Assembly: GCA_034003245.1 (NCBI GenBank)
Contig: JAVEYY010000009.1
Location: 56,032 to 120,031 of the forward strand
From: Perlabentimonas sp034003245
GTDB lineage: Bacteria; Bacteroidota; Bacteroidia; Bacteroidales; Tenuifilaceae
Direction of reading: 5' to 3'
Length of the DNA stretch: 64,000 nt
The notes beneath the pieces were generated by a model, which was given only the letters and a program-made list of their open reading frames with translations, had not been told where the DNA came from and did no database searches. Shown in pieces: positions 1-10,400 of this stretch (positions are counted from its first letter, which is position 1; every line of letters starts with the position of its first letter). The position numbers and the translations under genes are program-made.

Positions 1-352
1 ACTACGTGGTGTTGACAAGAAAGAAATTAAGCGTGGACAAGTACTTGCTAAGCCAGGTTCTATTAAGCCTCACACTACTTTCAAAGCAGAGGTTTACGTA
101 CTGAAGAAGGAAGAAGGTGGACGTCACACTCCTTTCCACAACAACTATCGCCCTCAGTTTTACCTACGTACACTTGACGTAACTGGTGAGATCCAACTTC
201 CAGAAGGCGTTGAGATGGTAATGCCTGGCGATAACGTAACCATCACTGTGAAGCTTATCTACGAAGTAGCTATCAACCAAGGATTGCGTTTCGCTATCCG
301 TGAAGGTGGACGTACCGTAGGTGCTGGACAGGTAATTGAAATCGTTGACTAA
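1..352 (+). CDS. tuf: Elongation factor Tu, C-terminal end (partial)
   Basis: This is the last 116 codons of EF-Tu, the GTPase that carries aminoacyl-tRNA to the ribosome; the rest lies before the window. The frame read from base 2 gives the two C-terminal beta-barrel domains, including the conserved stretches KRGQVLAKPGS, HTPFHNNYRPQFY, MVMPGDNV and FAIREGGRTVGAGQV, and it ends in TAA. It is followed by an intrinsic terminator and then tRNA-Trp and secE, the usual bacterial order. Identity is secure. Confidence 0.97.
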   Translation, partial: LRGVDKKEIKRGQVLAKPGSIKPHTTFKAEVYVLKKEEGGRHTPFHNNYRPQFYLRTLDVTGEIQLPEGVEMVMPGDNVTITVKLIYEVAINQGLRFAIREGGRTVGAGQVIEIVD

Positions 353-370
353 TTTAGTCGATAATCATAA

Positions 371-404
371 AGGGTTTACTTGCTTTGGCAAGTAAACCTC
401 TTTT
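371..404 (+). terminator. Intrinsic terminator after tuf
   Basis: An 11-bp perfect stem (373-383 with 388-398), loop TTTG, is followed by TCTTTT. It lies 20 bases after the tuf stop codon and directly before tRNA-Trp, so the tRNA and secE must either be read through or have their own promoter. Confidence 0.85.
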
Positions 405-407
405 CAC

Positions 408-480
408 ACGGGTGTAGCTCAGTTGGTAGAGCACTGGTCTCCAAAACCAGGTGTCGGGCGTTCGAGTCGCTCCTCCCGTG
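408..480 (+). tRNA. tRNA-Trp (anticodon CCA)
   Basis: A 73-nt cloverleaf: acceptor arm ACGGGTG/CTCCCGT with one T-T mismatch at the sixth pair, D arm GCTC/GAGC, anticodon loop CTCCAAA with anticodon CCA flanked by a CTGGT/ACCAG stem, and a T arm with loop TTCGAGT. CCA is not encoded. It sits between tuf and secE, its usual place in many bacteria, and its 3' end is only 17 bases before the secE start. Confidence 0.95.
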
Positions 481-497
481 CAACATAACTGAATTCT

Positions 498-689
498 ATG
501 AGAATCAAAGCATACCTTCAGGAAGTCTATACCGAATTGGTTCATAAAGTATCATGGCCAACTTGGAAAGATCTTCAATCCAGTGCATTAATTGTTATGA
601 TCGCTTCCCTATTAATTGCACTTGTTGTTTTCGTCATGGATATCTCCTTTGAGAATGTGATGGATGTTGTTTACCGTATGATGTATTAA
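498..689 (+). CDS. secE: Preprotein translocase subunit SecE
   Basis: A 63-aa single-membrane-span subunit of the SecYEG protein-conducting channel. The short form seen in most bacteria outside the enterics is recognisable by the amphipathic helix ending in KVSWPTWKDL followed by one hydrophobic segment (about residues 33-52). It starts 17 bases after tRNA-Trp and 19 bases before nusG, the nearly universal secE-nusG arrangement. Small size and motif agree; identity is secure. Confidence 0.95.
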   Translation: MRIKAYLQEVYTELVHKVSWPTWKDLQSSALIVMIASLLIALVVFVMDISFENVMDVVYRMMY

Positions 690-708
690 TATCTGAAAGG
701 ACAAGTCG

Positions 709-1257
709 ATGGAAGAAAACGTAAAAAAGTGGTACGTACTGCGTGCCATTGGCGGGAAGGAGAAAAAGGTTAAGGAGTATATCGATAATGAAATCAACCG
801 GCTAAAGCTGCACGACTTCATTACGCAAGTTCTTATACCTACCGAGAAGGTTTACCAAATCCGTAACGGGAAAAAGGTAAGCAAAGAGCGGATTTTCTAC
901 CCCGGTTACGTGCTTCTTGAAGCTGTTCTGGTAGGCGAAATTCCCCATATCCTGAAGGATATACCCAATGTGATTGGGTTTTTGGGTGATCCCAAAACAG
1001 GCGAACCCATCCCATTGCGCCAATCGGAGGCCAACCGTATCCTTGGTAGGGTCGATGAGCTCGCCGATAGCGATGAGGAACTAAACGTGCCCTTCTTTGT
1101 GGGTGAAACAGTGAAAGTGATAGATGGTCCATTTAACTCTTTCTCTGGAGTAATCGAGGAGGTGAACGAGGAAAAGAAAAAGCTGAAGGTGATGGTCAAA
1201 ATATTTGGCCGAAAGACTCCGCTGGAGCTCAGCTTTATGCAAGTCGAAAAAGAGTAA
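709..1257 (+). CDS. nusG: Transcription termination/antitermination factor NusG
   Basis: A 182-aa NusG of normal length. It binds RNA polymerase, modulates pausing and Rho termination and links transcription to translation. The N-terminal NGN domain begins KKWYVLRAIGGKEKKV and contains the FYPGYVLLEA core; the C-terminal KOW domain is seen around residues 125-160 as VKVIDGPFNSFSGVIEEV. It sits between secE and rplK in one operon. Confidence 0.97.
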   Translation: MEENVKKWYVLRAIGGKEKKVKEYIDNEINRLKLHDFITQVLIPTEKVYQIRNGKKVSKERIFYPGYVLLEAVLVGEIPHILKDIPNVIGFLGDPKTGEPIPLRQSEANRILGRVDELADSDEELNVPFFVGETVKVIDGPFNSFSGVIEEVNEEKKKLKVMVKIFGRKTPLELSFMQVEKE

Positions 1258-1280
1258 TAACTGTAAAGAGCTAAAGCATT

Positions 1281-1721
1281 ATGGCTAAAGAAGTTGCAGC
1301 ACTAATAAAGTTGCAGATAAAAGGAGGCGCTGCTAACCCATCGCCACCAGTAGGTCCTGCTCTCGGCTCTAAGGGGGTTAACATCATGGAGTTCTGCAAG
1401 CAGTTCAACAGCAGAACCCAAAGTCAGGCAGGGAAAGTACTTCCTGTAATAATTACCGTTTATAGCGATAAATCGTTTGATTTTATCGTTAAAAACCCTC
1501 CAGTTGCCGTTCAACTGCTTGAGATGACCAAGCTAAAAAGCGGTTCAGCTGAGCCAAACCGAAAGAAAGTTGCTTCGGTTACGTGGGATCAAGTACGGGA
1601 AATTGCCCAGGATAAAATGCCCGACCTGAACTGTTTTACCTTGGAATCGGCTATGAGTATGGTAGCAGGAACCGCCCGCAGCATGGGTATTACCGTTACC
1701 GGTGAATTTCCAGGTAAGTAA
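1281..1721 (+). CDS. rplK: 50S ribosomal protein L11
   Basis: A 146-aa ribosomal protein that forms the GTPase-associated centre with 23S rRNA and L10. The N-terminal signature IKLQIKGGAANPSPPVGPALG and the C-terminal rRNA-binding domain (KVASVTWDQVREIAQDKMPDLN, then GTARSMGITVTG) are intact. It is the first of four ribosomal genes in the operon, 22 bases before rplA. Confidence 0.97.
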   Translation: MAKEVAALIKLQIKGGAANPSPPVGPALGSKGVNIMEFCKQFNSRTQSQAGKVLPVIITVYSDKSFDFIVKNPPVAVQLLEMTKLKSGSAEPNRKKVASVTWDQVREIAQDKMPDLNCFTLESAMSMVAGTARSMGITVTGEFPGK

Positions 1722-1742
1722 CATTTAACCTCTTTTAGCGAG

Positions 1743-2441
1743 ATGACAAAATTGACCAAGAACCAAAAACTTGCGTTGTCGAAGATTGAACCCGAAAAGC
1801 AGTATAAGCTAGCGGAGGCAGCCAGTTTAGTGAAGGAGATTACCTATACCAAGTTCGATGCCTCAGTGGACATCGACATTCGCCTTGGCGTTGACCCTAG
1901 AAAGGCCAACCAGATGGTGCGTGGTGTGGTAACCTTACCTCACGGAACAGGTAAAGCTATTCGCGTGTTGGTACTGTGTACCCCCGACAAGGAGGAAGCT
2001 GCTAAGGCAGCCGGAGCCGACTACGTTGGTTTAGATGAGTATATCGAGAAGATCAAAGGAGGCTGGACAGATGTGGATGTGATTATCACCATGCCCACTG
2101 TTATGCCTAAGATTGGTGCACTCGGACGTATTCTAGGCCCTCGTGGACTGATGCCAAACCCCAAAAGCGGAACCGTAACCATGGATGTGGATAAGGCCGT
2201 TACTGAGGTTAAGCAAGGAAAAATCGACTTTAAAGTTGATAAATTCGGTATCGTACACACTTCCATCGGAAAGGTTTCATTCGAGCCCGAGAAACTGGTA
2301 GAGAACGCTCAGGAGTTTATCCAAACAATTATCAAGCTCAAGCCTTCTGCTGCTAAAGGTACCTACATCAAAAGTGTATACCTTTCCAGCACTATGAGCC
2401 CTGGTATTGCGATCGACACTAAGTCTATCTCGGAAAAGTAA
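1743..2441 (+). CDS. rplA: 50S ribosomal protein L1
   Basis: A 232-aa L1, the mobile stalk protein at the ribosomal E site. The signature IGALGRILGPRGLMPNPKSGTV lies at about residues 118-139 and the Lys-rich N-terminus is normal. In other bacteria L1 represses its own operon by binding the mRNA leader; I did not identify such a site here. Spacing to rplK (21 bases) and rplJ (27 bases) suggests cotranscription. Confidence 0.97.
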   Translation: MTKLTKNQKLALSKIEPEKQYKLAEAASLVKEITYTKFDASVDIDIRLGVDPRKANQMVRGVVTLPHGTGKAIRVLVLCTPDKEEAAKAAGADYVGLDEYIEKIKGGWTDVDVIITMPTVMPKIGALGRILGPRGLMPNPKSGTVTMDVDKAVTEVKQGKIDFKVDKFGIVHTSIGKVSFEPEKLVENAQEFIQTIIKLKPSAAKGTYIKSVYLSSTMSPGIAIDTKSISEK

Positions 2442-2468
2442 TAATAACGCAATAGAGACCCAATTACC

Positions 2469-2993
2469 ATGAGAAGGGAAGATAAGAATGTAATAATTGA
2501 TCAGCTTACCGAGCAAATCAAGCAGTACACTCACTTTTACCTTGCCGATACCTCAACGCTCAACGCAGCTGATACCAGCATGCTAAGGCGTAAGTGTTTC
2601 GAGAAGGATATCAAGTTGGTGGTTGTGAAAAACACCCTTCTGCAAAAAGCACTCGAAAGGTGCGAGAAGGCGGATTTTTCACCCCTGTTCGACACGCTTA
2701 AGGGCTCTACCTCCATTATGTTTACCGAGGTAGCCAATGTCCCCGCTAAGCTAATCAAGGATTTTCGTAAAACTCACGAAAAACCCGTACTAAAGGCCGC
2801 ATTCGTTGAGGAGTCGTTCTATGTGGGCGACAACCAGCTGGACGCACTAGCGACCCTGAAGAGCAAAACCGAGCTTATTGCCGACGTTATCGTTCTGCTT
2901 CAGTCGCCTGCGAAGAAAGTGGTATCTCAACTGCAATCTGCGCCTAATACCATCGCAGGTGTTGTTAAGACCCTTAGCGAGCGCGAAGGATAA
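2469..2993 (+). CDS. rplJ: 50S ribosomal protein L10
   Basis: A 174-aa L10, the base of the L7/L12 stalk that recruits translation factors. The N-terminal rRNA-binding domain starts MRREDKNVIIDQLTEQI and shows the family pattern VVKNTLLQKAL; the C-terminal helix ending SAPNTIAGVVKTLSE would bind L7/L12 dimers. Followed after 42 bases by rplL. Confidence 0.96.
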   Translation: MRREDKNVIIDQLTEQIKQYTHFYLADTSTLNAADTSMLRRKCFEKDIKLVVVKNTLLQKALERCEKADFSPLFDTLKGSTSIMFTEVANVPAKLIKDFRKTHEKPVLKAAFVEESFYVGDNQLDALATLKSKTELIADVIVLLQSPAKKVVSQLQSAPNTIAGVVKTLSEREG

Positions 2994-3035
2994 TTATCAT
3001 TTAGTTTGGAATTAATTAATAAACAGTTAGTAAAA

Positions 3036-3410
3036 ATGGCAGATCTTAAAAAGTTTGCAGAAGAACTAGTAAATCTTACTGTAAAAGAAGTTAACGAACT
3101 TGCTCAGATCCTTAAGGATGAGTATGGTATTGAGCCTGCTGCTGCTGCAGTAGCAGTTGCTGCTCCCGCTGCTGGTGGTGAGGTTGCTGCTCAAGAGAAA
3201 ACCACTTTTGATGTAGTTTTGAAAGCAGCAGGTGGTGCTAAGCTTCAGGTGGTTAAGCTAGTAAAAGAGCTTACTGGCCTAGGACTAAAAGAAGCTAAAG
3301 AACTTGTAGACGCTGCTCCTAAAGCAGTTAAAGAAGGCGCTTCTAAAGAGGAGGCCGAGTCGCTTAAATCACAACTCGAAGAGGCAGGAGCAGAAGTTGA
3401 ACTTAAATAA
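3036..3410 (+). CDS. rplL: 50S ribosomal protein L7/L12
   Basis: A 124-aa stalk protein present as dimers on L10. The N-terminal dimerisation helices (residues 1-33), the alanine-rich hinge (about 36-52) and the factor-binding C-terminal domain with EKTTFDVVLKAAGGAKLQVVK and GLGLKEAKELVDAAPK are all present. I chose the ATG at 3036 instead of an upstream TTG at 3006 because MADLKKFAEELVN is the conserved start. Codon usage is highly biased, as expected for a very abundant protein. Confidence 0.96.
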   Translation: MADLKKFAEELVNLTVKEVNELAQILKDEYGIEPAAAAVAVAAPAAGGEVAAQEKTTFDVVLKAAGGAKLQVVKLVKELTGLGLKEAKELVDAAPKAVKEGASKEEAESLKSQLEEAGAEVELK

Positions 3411-3437
3411 CGTAAACCTGATCGCATTAGGTATTAG

Positions 3438-3476
3438 AGGTTTAGAGTCTATTCTATAGACTCTAAGCCTTTTTAT
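3438..3476 (+). terminator. Hairpin between rplL and rpoB (probable attenuator)
   Basis: A 15-bp stem with one G-T pair (3438-3452 with 3456-3470), a three-base loop, and a following T-rich run. It has the form of a full intrinsic terminator, yet it lies inside the ribosomal protein-RNA polymerase operon. In E. coli a partial terminator at the same place sets the ratio of ribosomal protein to RNA polymerase transcripts; the same role is inferred here. Confidence 0.75.
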
Positions 3477-3510
3477 TGTTTTAATTAATGGTTCAACAAA
3501 TCCTATCGCA

Positions 3511-6500
3511 ATGTCCTCAGATACAGTAAACAAGAGAATATCATTCGCAAAAACGAAGAATCAGTTCAGCTATCCTGATTTTCTTGATATTCAGCTGAAG
3601 TCGTTTGGTGAATTCTTCAAATTCGGCTCTTCCGTTGAAGAGCGAAAGAAAGAGGGGCTGTACAAGGTTTTCGCCGAAAACTTCCCCATCACCGATACTC
3701 GAAACAACTTTGTGCTCGAGTTCATCGATTATTATATCGATCCGCCACGATACTCCATCGAGGAGACGATCGATCGCGGATTGACCTTTAGCGTACCCTT
3801 AAAGGCAAAACTTAAACTATACTGCACCGACCCTGAACATGAGGATTTTGACACCGTAGTGCAGGATGTGTACCTGGGTACAATTCCATATATGACCCCT
3901 CGTGGGACCTTCGTAATTAACGGAGCCGAGCGCGTGGTCGTTTCCCAATTGCATCGTTCTCCTGGCGTTTTCTTTGGCCAAAGCATACATGCCAACGGTA
4001 CTAAGCTGTACTCCGCACGGATTATTCCTTTCAAAGGTTCGTGGATTGAGTTTGCCACCGACATCAACAACGTGATGTATGCCTACATCGACCGTAAGAA
4101 AAAGTTACCCGTTACCACCCTTCTACGGGCAATCGGGTTCGAGAGCGATAAGGACATCCTTGAGATCTTTGGGCTAGCCGACGAAGTGAAAGTTTCTAAA
4201 GCTAACCTTAAGAAATTTGTTGGGAGAAAACTAGCCGCTCGTGTTCTTAAATCGTGGGTTGAGGACTTCGTTGACGAGGATACCGGTGAAGTGGTATCCA
4301 TTGAGCGTAACGAGATTGTCCTCGATCGTGAAACGGTTCTTGAAAATGAACATATTGATGAGATTGTAGATTCTGGCGCCAAGGCGATCCTCCTTCATAA
4401 GGACGATCAGAACATTTCCGACTTCGCCATTATCTACAATACGCTACATAAAGACCCCTGTAACTCCGAAAAAGAAGCCGTAGTTCATATCTACCGACAG
4501 CTTCGGAACTCCGAGCCACCCGATGAGGCTACTGCCCGTGACGTAATCGACAAGCTATTCTTCTCAGATAAGCGTTACGATTTGGGCGAGGTTGGACGGT
4601 ACAGGATTAACAAAAAATTGAACCTTACCACCGATATCGATTTGAAGGTTCTTACCAAGGAGGATATCATCGAGATCATCAAGTATCTTATCGAGCTTAT
4701 CAACTCAAAAGCCGATGTGGATGATATTGACCACCTAAGTAATCGCCGTGTTAGAACTGTTGGTGAGCAGCTTGGAAACCAGTTCAGTGTTGGACTTGCC
4801 CGTATGGCACGTACCATTCGTGAGCGGATGAACGTTAGGGACAATGAGGTTTTCACCCCCATTGATCTTATTAACGCAAAAACTCTATCATCAGTTATTA
4901 ACTCATTCTTTGGTACTAACCAGCTATCGCAGTTTATGGATCAAACCAATCCATTGGCTGAGATGACTCATAAGCGCCGTTTATCGGCCTTAGGCCCAGG
5001 CGGATTATCGCGTGAGCGTGCTGGTTTTGAGGTTCGCGACGTACACTACACTCACTACGGCCGGTTGTGCCCCATTGAAACTCCCGAAGGGCCAAACATT
5101 GGTCTTATCTCGTCGCTGTGCGTTTATGCGCGAATTAACGACTTGGGTTTCATCGAAACACCATACCGTAAAGTTGAGAATTCCAAAGTTGATTTGACCA
5201 ACGAGGGTGTAGTTTATCTAAGTGCCGAGGAGGAGGAGTACAAGATAATTGGGCAGGCAAATGCTCCGCTTACCGAGGAGGGTGTTTTTGCCAACACAAA
5301 AGTAAAATCAAGGCTTGAGTCCGATTTTCCATTGGTTGAGCGGGAGAAGGTGGATATGATGGACGTTGCACCTAACCAGATAGCCTCCATTGCTGCATCA
5401 CTAATCCCATTCCTTGAGAACGACGACGCAAACCGCGCCCTGATGGGCTCGAACATGATGCGCCAGGCAGTGCCCCTTATCAACCCCGAAGCCCCAATTG
5501 TGGGAACAGGCCTTGAGGAGGTTGTTGTTCGCGATAGCCGTGTGCAAATTTTGGCCGAAGATGATGGTGTTGTTGAATACGTTGACTCTGACGAGATTGT
5601 TGTAAAATACTCTCAAACCGATGACCAACGATTTATCAGCTTCGATCCCGAAACAAAGAGATATAAGTTACCCAAGTATAAGAAAACCAACCAAAACACC
5701 TGCGTTACCCTTCGGCCAATGGTTTACAAGGGACAAGAGGTGAAAAAGGGACAAATTCTTACCGAGGGATACTCAACCCGTAATGGTGAACTAGCCCTTG
5801 GACGCAACCTAAAGGTTGCATTTATGCCCTGGAAGGGGTATAACTTCGAGGATGCTATTGTTCTCAATGAGCGTTTAGTGCGCGAAGATGTTTTCACGTC
5901 TGTTCACGTTGATGAGTATGTTCTTGAGGTTCGCGATACCAAGAGAGGGGTTGAAGAGTTAACTGCCGATATTCCTAACGTTAGCGAGGAGGCCACAAAG
6001 GATCTCGATGAGCACGGAATGATTCGTATTGGTGCCAACGTGGTACCAGGCGATATCCTAATAGGAAAGATCACACCTAAAGGTGAATCCGATCCAACAC
6101 CTGAGGAGAAACTTCTGAGAGCCATCTTTGGTGACAAAGCTGGTGATGTGAAGGATGCATCACTTAAAGCGTCGCCATCACTTTACGGTGTGGTTATCGA
6201 TAAAAAACTTTTCTCACGATCGGTTAAGGATTCGAATAATAAGAAGGGTAAGAACAGCGAGAAAAATCTAGTTACCAAGATTGACGATGAGTTTGTATAC
6301 AACACCAACGTTCTTTTGGAGAAACTGATCGACAAGTTATTCTTCCTTGTTAACGGTAAAACATCGCAGGGAGTAGTCGACCTATTTGGTCAGGAGATCA
6401 TACCACGTGGGGTTAAGTTTACCCAAAAGATGCTTGCTGAGATTGATTACCTGAATATCAATGCTAACAAGTGGACTACCGATAAGCACAAGAACGACCT

Positions 6501-7332
6501 TATAAAGGCTATTATTCACAACTATATCCTAAAGTATAAGGAGTACGATGCAGAGCATAAGCGCAAGAAGTTCAACGTAACTATTGGCGATGAAATGCCT
6601 GCTGGAATTGTGCAGCTAGCCAAGGTTTACATAGCCAAAAAGCGCAAGATTAAGGTTGGTGACAAGATGGCCGGCCGACATGGTAATAAGGGTATTGTTG
6701 CTAAGATTGTGCGCGACGAGGACATGCCATTCCTTGAGGACGGTACACCTGTTGACATTGTGCTTAACCCATTGGGCGTACCCTCACGTATGAACCTTGG
6801 TCAGATCTATGAGACGGTCCTTGGATGGGCTGGTCAAAAGCTAGGGTTGAAGTTTAGCACCCCTATTTTCGATGGAGCTAAGTTTGATGAGATCAACAAG
6901 TATACCGATCAAGCAGGAATACCTCGTTCGGGTAAAACATACCTGTACGATGGTGGGACAGGCGAGCGTTTCGACCAGCCTGCTACTGTTGGGGTGATCT
7001 ATATGCTTAAACTTGGTCACATGATCGACGATAAGATGCACGCCCGTTCCATTGGTCCATATTCTCTCATTACGCAGCAACCGTTGGGTGGTAAAGCCCA
7101 GTTTGGAGGTCAGCGTTTTGGTGAAATGGAGGTTTGGGCGCTTGAAGCATTTGGTGCATCGCATATCCTACAGGAAATCTTGACTATCAAGTCGGACGAT
7201 GTGGTAGGACGTGCCAAGGCTTACGAGTCAATCGTTAAAGGAGAGCCTATGCCACAACCAGGAATTCCAGAGTCGCTTAACGTGCTTCTGCACGAGTTAA
7301 GAGGCTTAGGCCTAAACGTGGCGCTCGATTAG
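3511..7332 (+). CDS. rpoB: DNA-directed RNA polymerase subunit beta
   Basis: A 1273-aa beta subunit, close to the usual length for the phylum. The rifampicin cluster I (residues 471-492) reads QLSQFMDQTNPLAEMTHKRR, with Asp477, His487 and Ser492 at the positions of E. coli D516, H526 and S531, so the drug-susceptible residues are present. The C-terminal block GGKAQFGGQRFGEMEVWALEA is intact. A lysine/asparagine-rich stretch near residues 905-925 (SRSVKDSNNKKGKNSEKN) is a variable region. It is followed by rpoC after 75 bases. Confidence 0.98.
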   Translation: MSSDTVNKRISFAKTKNQFSYPDFLDIQLKSFGEFFKFGSSVEERKKEGLYKVFAENFPITDTRNNFVLEFIDYYIDPPRYSIEETIDRGLTFSVPLKAKLKLYCTDPEHEDFDTVVQDVYLGTIPYMTPRGTFVINGAERVVVSQLHRSPGVFFGQSIHANGTKLYSARIIPFKGSWIEFATDINNVMYAYIDRKKKLPVTTLLRAIGFESDKDILEIFGLADEVKVSKANLKKFVGRKLAARVLKSWVEDFVDEDTGEVVSIERNEIVLDRETVLENEHIDEIVDSGAKAILLHKDDQNISDFAIIYNTLHKDPCNSEKEAVVHIYRQLRNSEPPDEATARDVIDKLFFSDKRYDLGEVGRYRINKKLNLTTDIDLKVLTKEDIIEIIKYLIELINSKADVDDIDHLSNRRVRTVGEQLGNQFSVGLARMARTIRERMNVRDNEVFTPIDLINAKTLSSVINSFFGTNQLSQFMDQTNPLAEMTHKRRLSALGPGGLSRERAGFEVRDVHYTHYGRLCPIETPEGPNIGLISSLCVYARINDLGFIETPYRKVENSKVDLTNEGVVYLSAEEEEYKIIGQANAPLTEEGVFANTKVKSRLESDFPLVEREKVDMMDVAPNQIASIAASLIPFLENDDANRALMGSNMMRQAVPLINPEAPIVGTGLEEVVVRDSRVQILAEDDGVVEYVDSDEIVVKYSQTDDQRFISFDPETKRYKLPKYKKTNQNTCVTLRPMVYKGQEVKKGQILTEGYSTRNGELALGRNLKVAFMPWKGYNFEDAIVLNERLVREDVFTSVHVDEYVLEVRDTKRGVEELTADIPNVSEEATKDLDEHGMIRIGANVVPGDILIGKITPKGESDPTPEEKLLRAIFGDKAGDVKDASLKASPSLYGVVIDKKLFSRSVKDSNNKKGKNSEKNLVTKIDDEFVYNTNVLLEKLIDKLFFLVNGKTSQGVVDLFGQEIIPRGVKFTQKMLAEIDYLNINANKWTTDKHKNDLIKAIIHNYILKYKEYDAEHKRKKFNVTIGDEMPAGIVQLAKVYIAKKRKIKVGDKMAGRHGNKGIVAKIVRDEDMPFLEDGTPVDIVLNPLGVPSRMNLGQIYETVLGWAGQKLGLKFSTPIFDGAKFDEINKYTDQAGIPRSGKTYLYDGGTGERFDQPATVGVIYMLKLGHMIDDKMHARSIGPYSLITQQPLGGKAQFGGQRFGEMEVWALEAFGASHILQEILTIKSDDVVGRAKAYESIVKGEPMPQPGIPESLNVLLHELRGLGLNVALD

Positions 7333-7407
7333 CGAGTTGCTATTTTTTACAATGTATAGCCCTGGGCTGTACCCAATGCAAGACTTAACAACTTAACATA
7401 TTACAAT

Positions 7408-10400
7408 ATGTCGTTCAGAAGGGAAAATAAGGTAAAAAGTGACTTTACCAAGATTACCATCAGCCTTGCCTCTCCCGAGGAGGTGCTTGAGCGGTCGAGC
7501 GGTGAAGTGCTTAAACCCGAAACCATTAACTATAGAACCTACAAGCCCGAACGCGATGGACTTTTCTGCGAGAGGATTTTTGGGCCTGTAAAAGACTACG
7601 AGTGCCATTGCGGTAAGTATAAGCGCATTCGCTACAAAGGGATTGTTTGCGATAGGTGTGGAGTTGAAGTAACCGAGAAGAAAGTACGCCGTGAGAGAAT
7701 GGGACACATCAACTTGGTGGTTCCTGTGGCTCATATTTGGTATTTTAAATCGTTACCCAACAAAATTGGCTACCTGCTTGGGTTGCCAACCAAGAAGCTC
7801 GATTCCATTATTTATTATGAGCGCTACGTAGTTATTAATCCAGGTATTGCCGAGAATGTGAGCTATCTCGACTTCCTCACCGAAGAGGAGTACCTCGACA
7901 TTCTTGAAACTCTACCTAAGGATAATCAACACCTTGACGATGAGGATCCCAACAAGTTTATTGCAGCTATGGGTGCCGAAGCCATCTACATGCTTTTGGC
8001 TCGCCTACAGCTCGATGAGCTAAGTTACGATCTACGTCATAAGGCCAACACCGAAACTTCGCAGCAGCGTAAAAACGAGGCGCTTAAACGCCTAAATGTG
8101 GTTGAAGCTTTCCGTGAGTCGGCTCATATCAACAAGCCCGAGTGGATGATCCTAAAGGTTATTCCCGTAATTCCCCCAGAGTTACGTCCTTTGGTTCCTC
8201 TCGATGGTGGTCGATTTGCCACATCCGACCTTAACGATTTGTATCGTAGGGTTATCATCCGCAATAACCGTTTAAAGAGACTTATCGAGATCAAAGCCCC
8301 CGAGGTTATTCTCCGTAACGAGAAGCGTATGCTTCAGGAAGCGGTTGATTCACTTTTCGATAACTCACGCAAGAGCAATGCGGTTAAAACCGATGCAAAC
8401 AGGCCTTTAAAATCGCTAAGCGACAGCTTAAAAGGTAAGCAAGGTCGTTTCCGTCAGAACCTTCTTGGTAAGCGTGTCGACTACTCTGCTCGTTCGGTAA
8501 TTGTTGTTGGCCCCGAGCTAAAGATGCACGAGTGCGGTTTGCCCAAGGATATGGCTGCAGAGCTTTACAAACCCTTTATTATTCGCAAGCTTATTGAGCG
8601 GGGTATCGTAAAAACCGTAAAATCAGCAAAGAAAATTGTAGACAGAAAGGATCCTGTTATCTGGGATATTTTGGAGAATGTGCTAAAGGGCCATCCAGTG
8701 CTCCTTAACCGCGCTCCAACTCTTCACCGTTTAGGTATCCAGGCTTTCCAACCAAAGTTGATCGAGGGTAAGGCTATTCAGTTACACCCACTGTCGTGTA
8801 CCGCGTTTAACGCCGACTTCGACGGCGACCAGATGGCTGTTCACCTTCCTCTAGGTAACGATGCAATTCTTGAGGCGCAAATACTAATGCTTGGTTCCCA
8901 TAATATCTTGAACCCTGCAAACGGTGCTCCTATTACCGTTCCTTCGCAGGACATGGTTTTGGGTCTTTACTATATCACCAAGCCACGCGCTGGTGCCAAA
9001 GGTGAGGGTTTGCGTTTTTACTCGCCCGAGGAGGCCATTATTGCCTACAACGAGCGTAGAGCCGACCTGCATGCCAAGGTAAAAATCAAGTATCTGGTGT
9101 ATAAGGAGGATGGTACCTCTAACTATGAGGTAATTGAAACTACCGTTGGCCGAATTATTTTCAACCAATACGTACCCAAGGAGATGGGGTACATCAACGA
9201 GTTACTTACCAAAAAATCGCTTCGCGATATTATTGGAAGAGTGCTAAAAACCGTTGGTATTGCCCGCACTTCCCAGTTCCTCGACGATATTAAGGACATG
9301 GGGTACTCGTTCGCATTCAAGGGTGGATTATCTTTTAACCTTGATGACGTTACCGTACCCGCCGAGAAATTAACCTACGTTGAGGAGGGTTATGCTCAGG
9401 TTGACGAGGTAATGGCCAACTACAACATGGGTCTTATTACAAATAACGAGCGTTACAACGCAATTATCGATATTTGGACACATACCAATGCAAAGTTAAC
9501 TCTGACTCTTCTGAAAAAATTATCGGAAGATAACCAAGGGTTTAACTCTGTATACATGATGCTTGACTCCGGTGCAAGGGGTTCAAAAGAGCAGATTCGT
9601 CAGCTCTGCGGAATGAGGGGGCTTATGGCAAAACCACAAAAATCGGGTTCAACCGGAAGCGAGATTATCGAGAACCCCATCTTGGCTAACTTTAAGGAGG
9701 GACTTTCGGTACTAGAGTACTTTATATCAACCCACGGTGCTCGTAAAGGTTTGGCCGATACCGCTCTTAAAACAGCGGATGCTGGTTACTTAACGCGTCG
9801 TTTGGTTGACGTATCGCAGGATGTGATTATCACCGAGGAGGACTGCGGAACACTTCGTGGTCTTGTGGCTACAGCCATTAAGAAAAACGAGGAGGTTGTT
9901 GAAACGCTATACGAGAGAATTCTTGGACGAACCACAGTTCACGATGTATACCACCCATTAACAGGGGAGTTGATCATCTCTGCTGGTGAGGAGTTAACCG
10001 AGGAAATCTCTGAGAGGATAGCCGAATCACCAATCGAGCAGATTGAGATCCGTTCGGTACTAACCTGCGAATCGCGCAAAGGTGTTTGTGCTAAGTGTTA
10101 CGGTCGTAACTTGGCCACTGGTAGAATGGTTCAAAAAGGCGAAGCTGTGGGGGTTATTGCGGCGCAGTCGATTGGTGAGCCTGGAACACAGCTTACACTA
10201 CGTACATTCCACGTTGGGGGTACTGCATCTAACATTATTGCTGACTCAAAAATCATATCGAAATTTGATGGAAGAGCCGAGATTGAAGAGCTTAAGAGCA
10301 TTTCGAAGGTTGATGAGTTTGGTGTTGCTCACCAGGTAGTTATTGGCCGTTTGGCCGAGATGCGAATTGTTGACAAGAACACTGGCATCACTCTTTCGAC

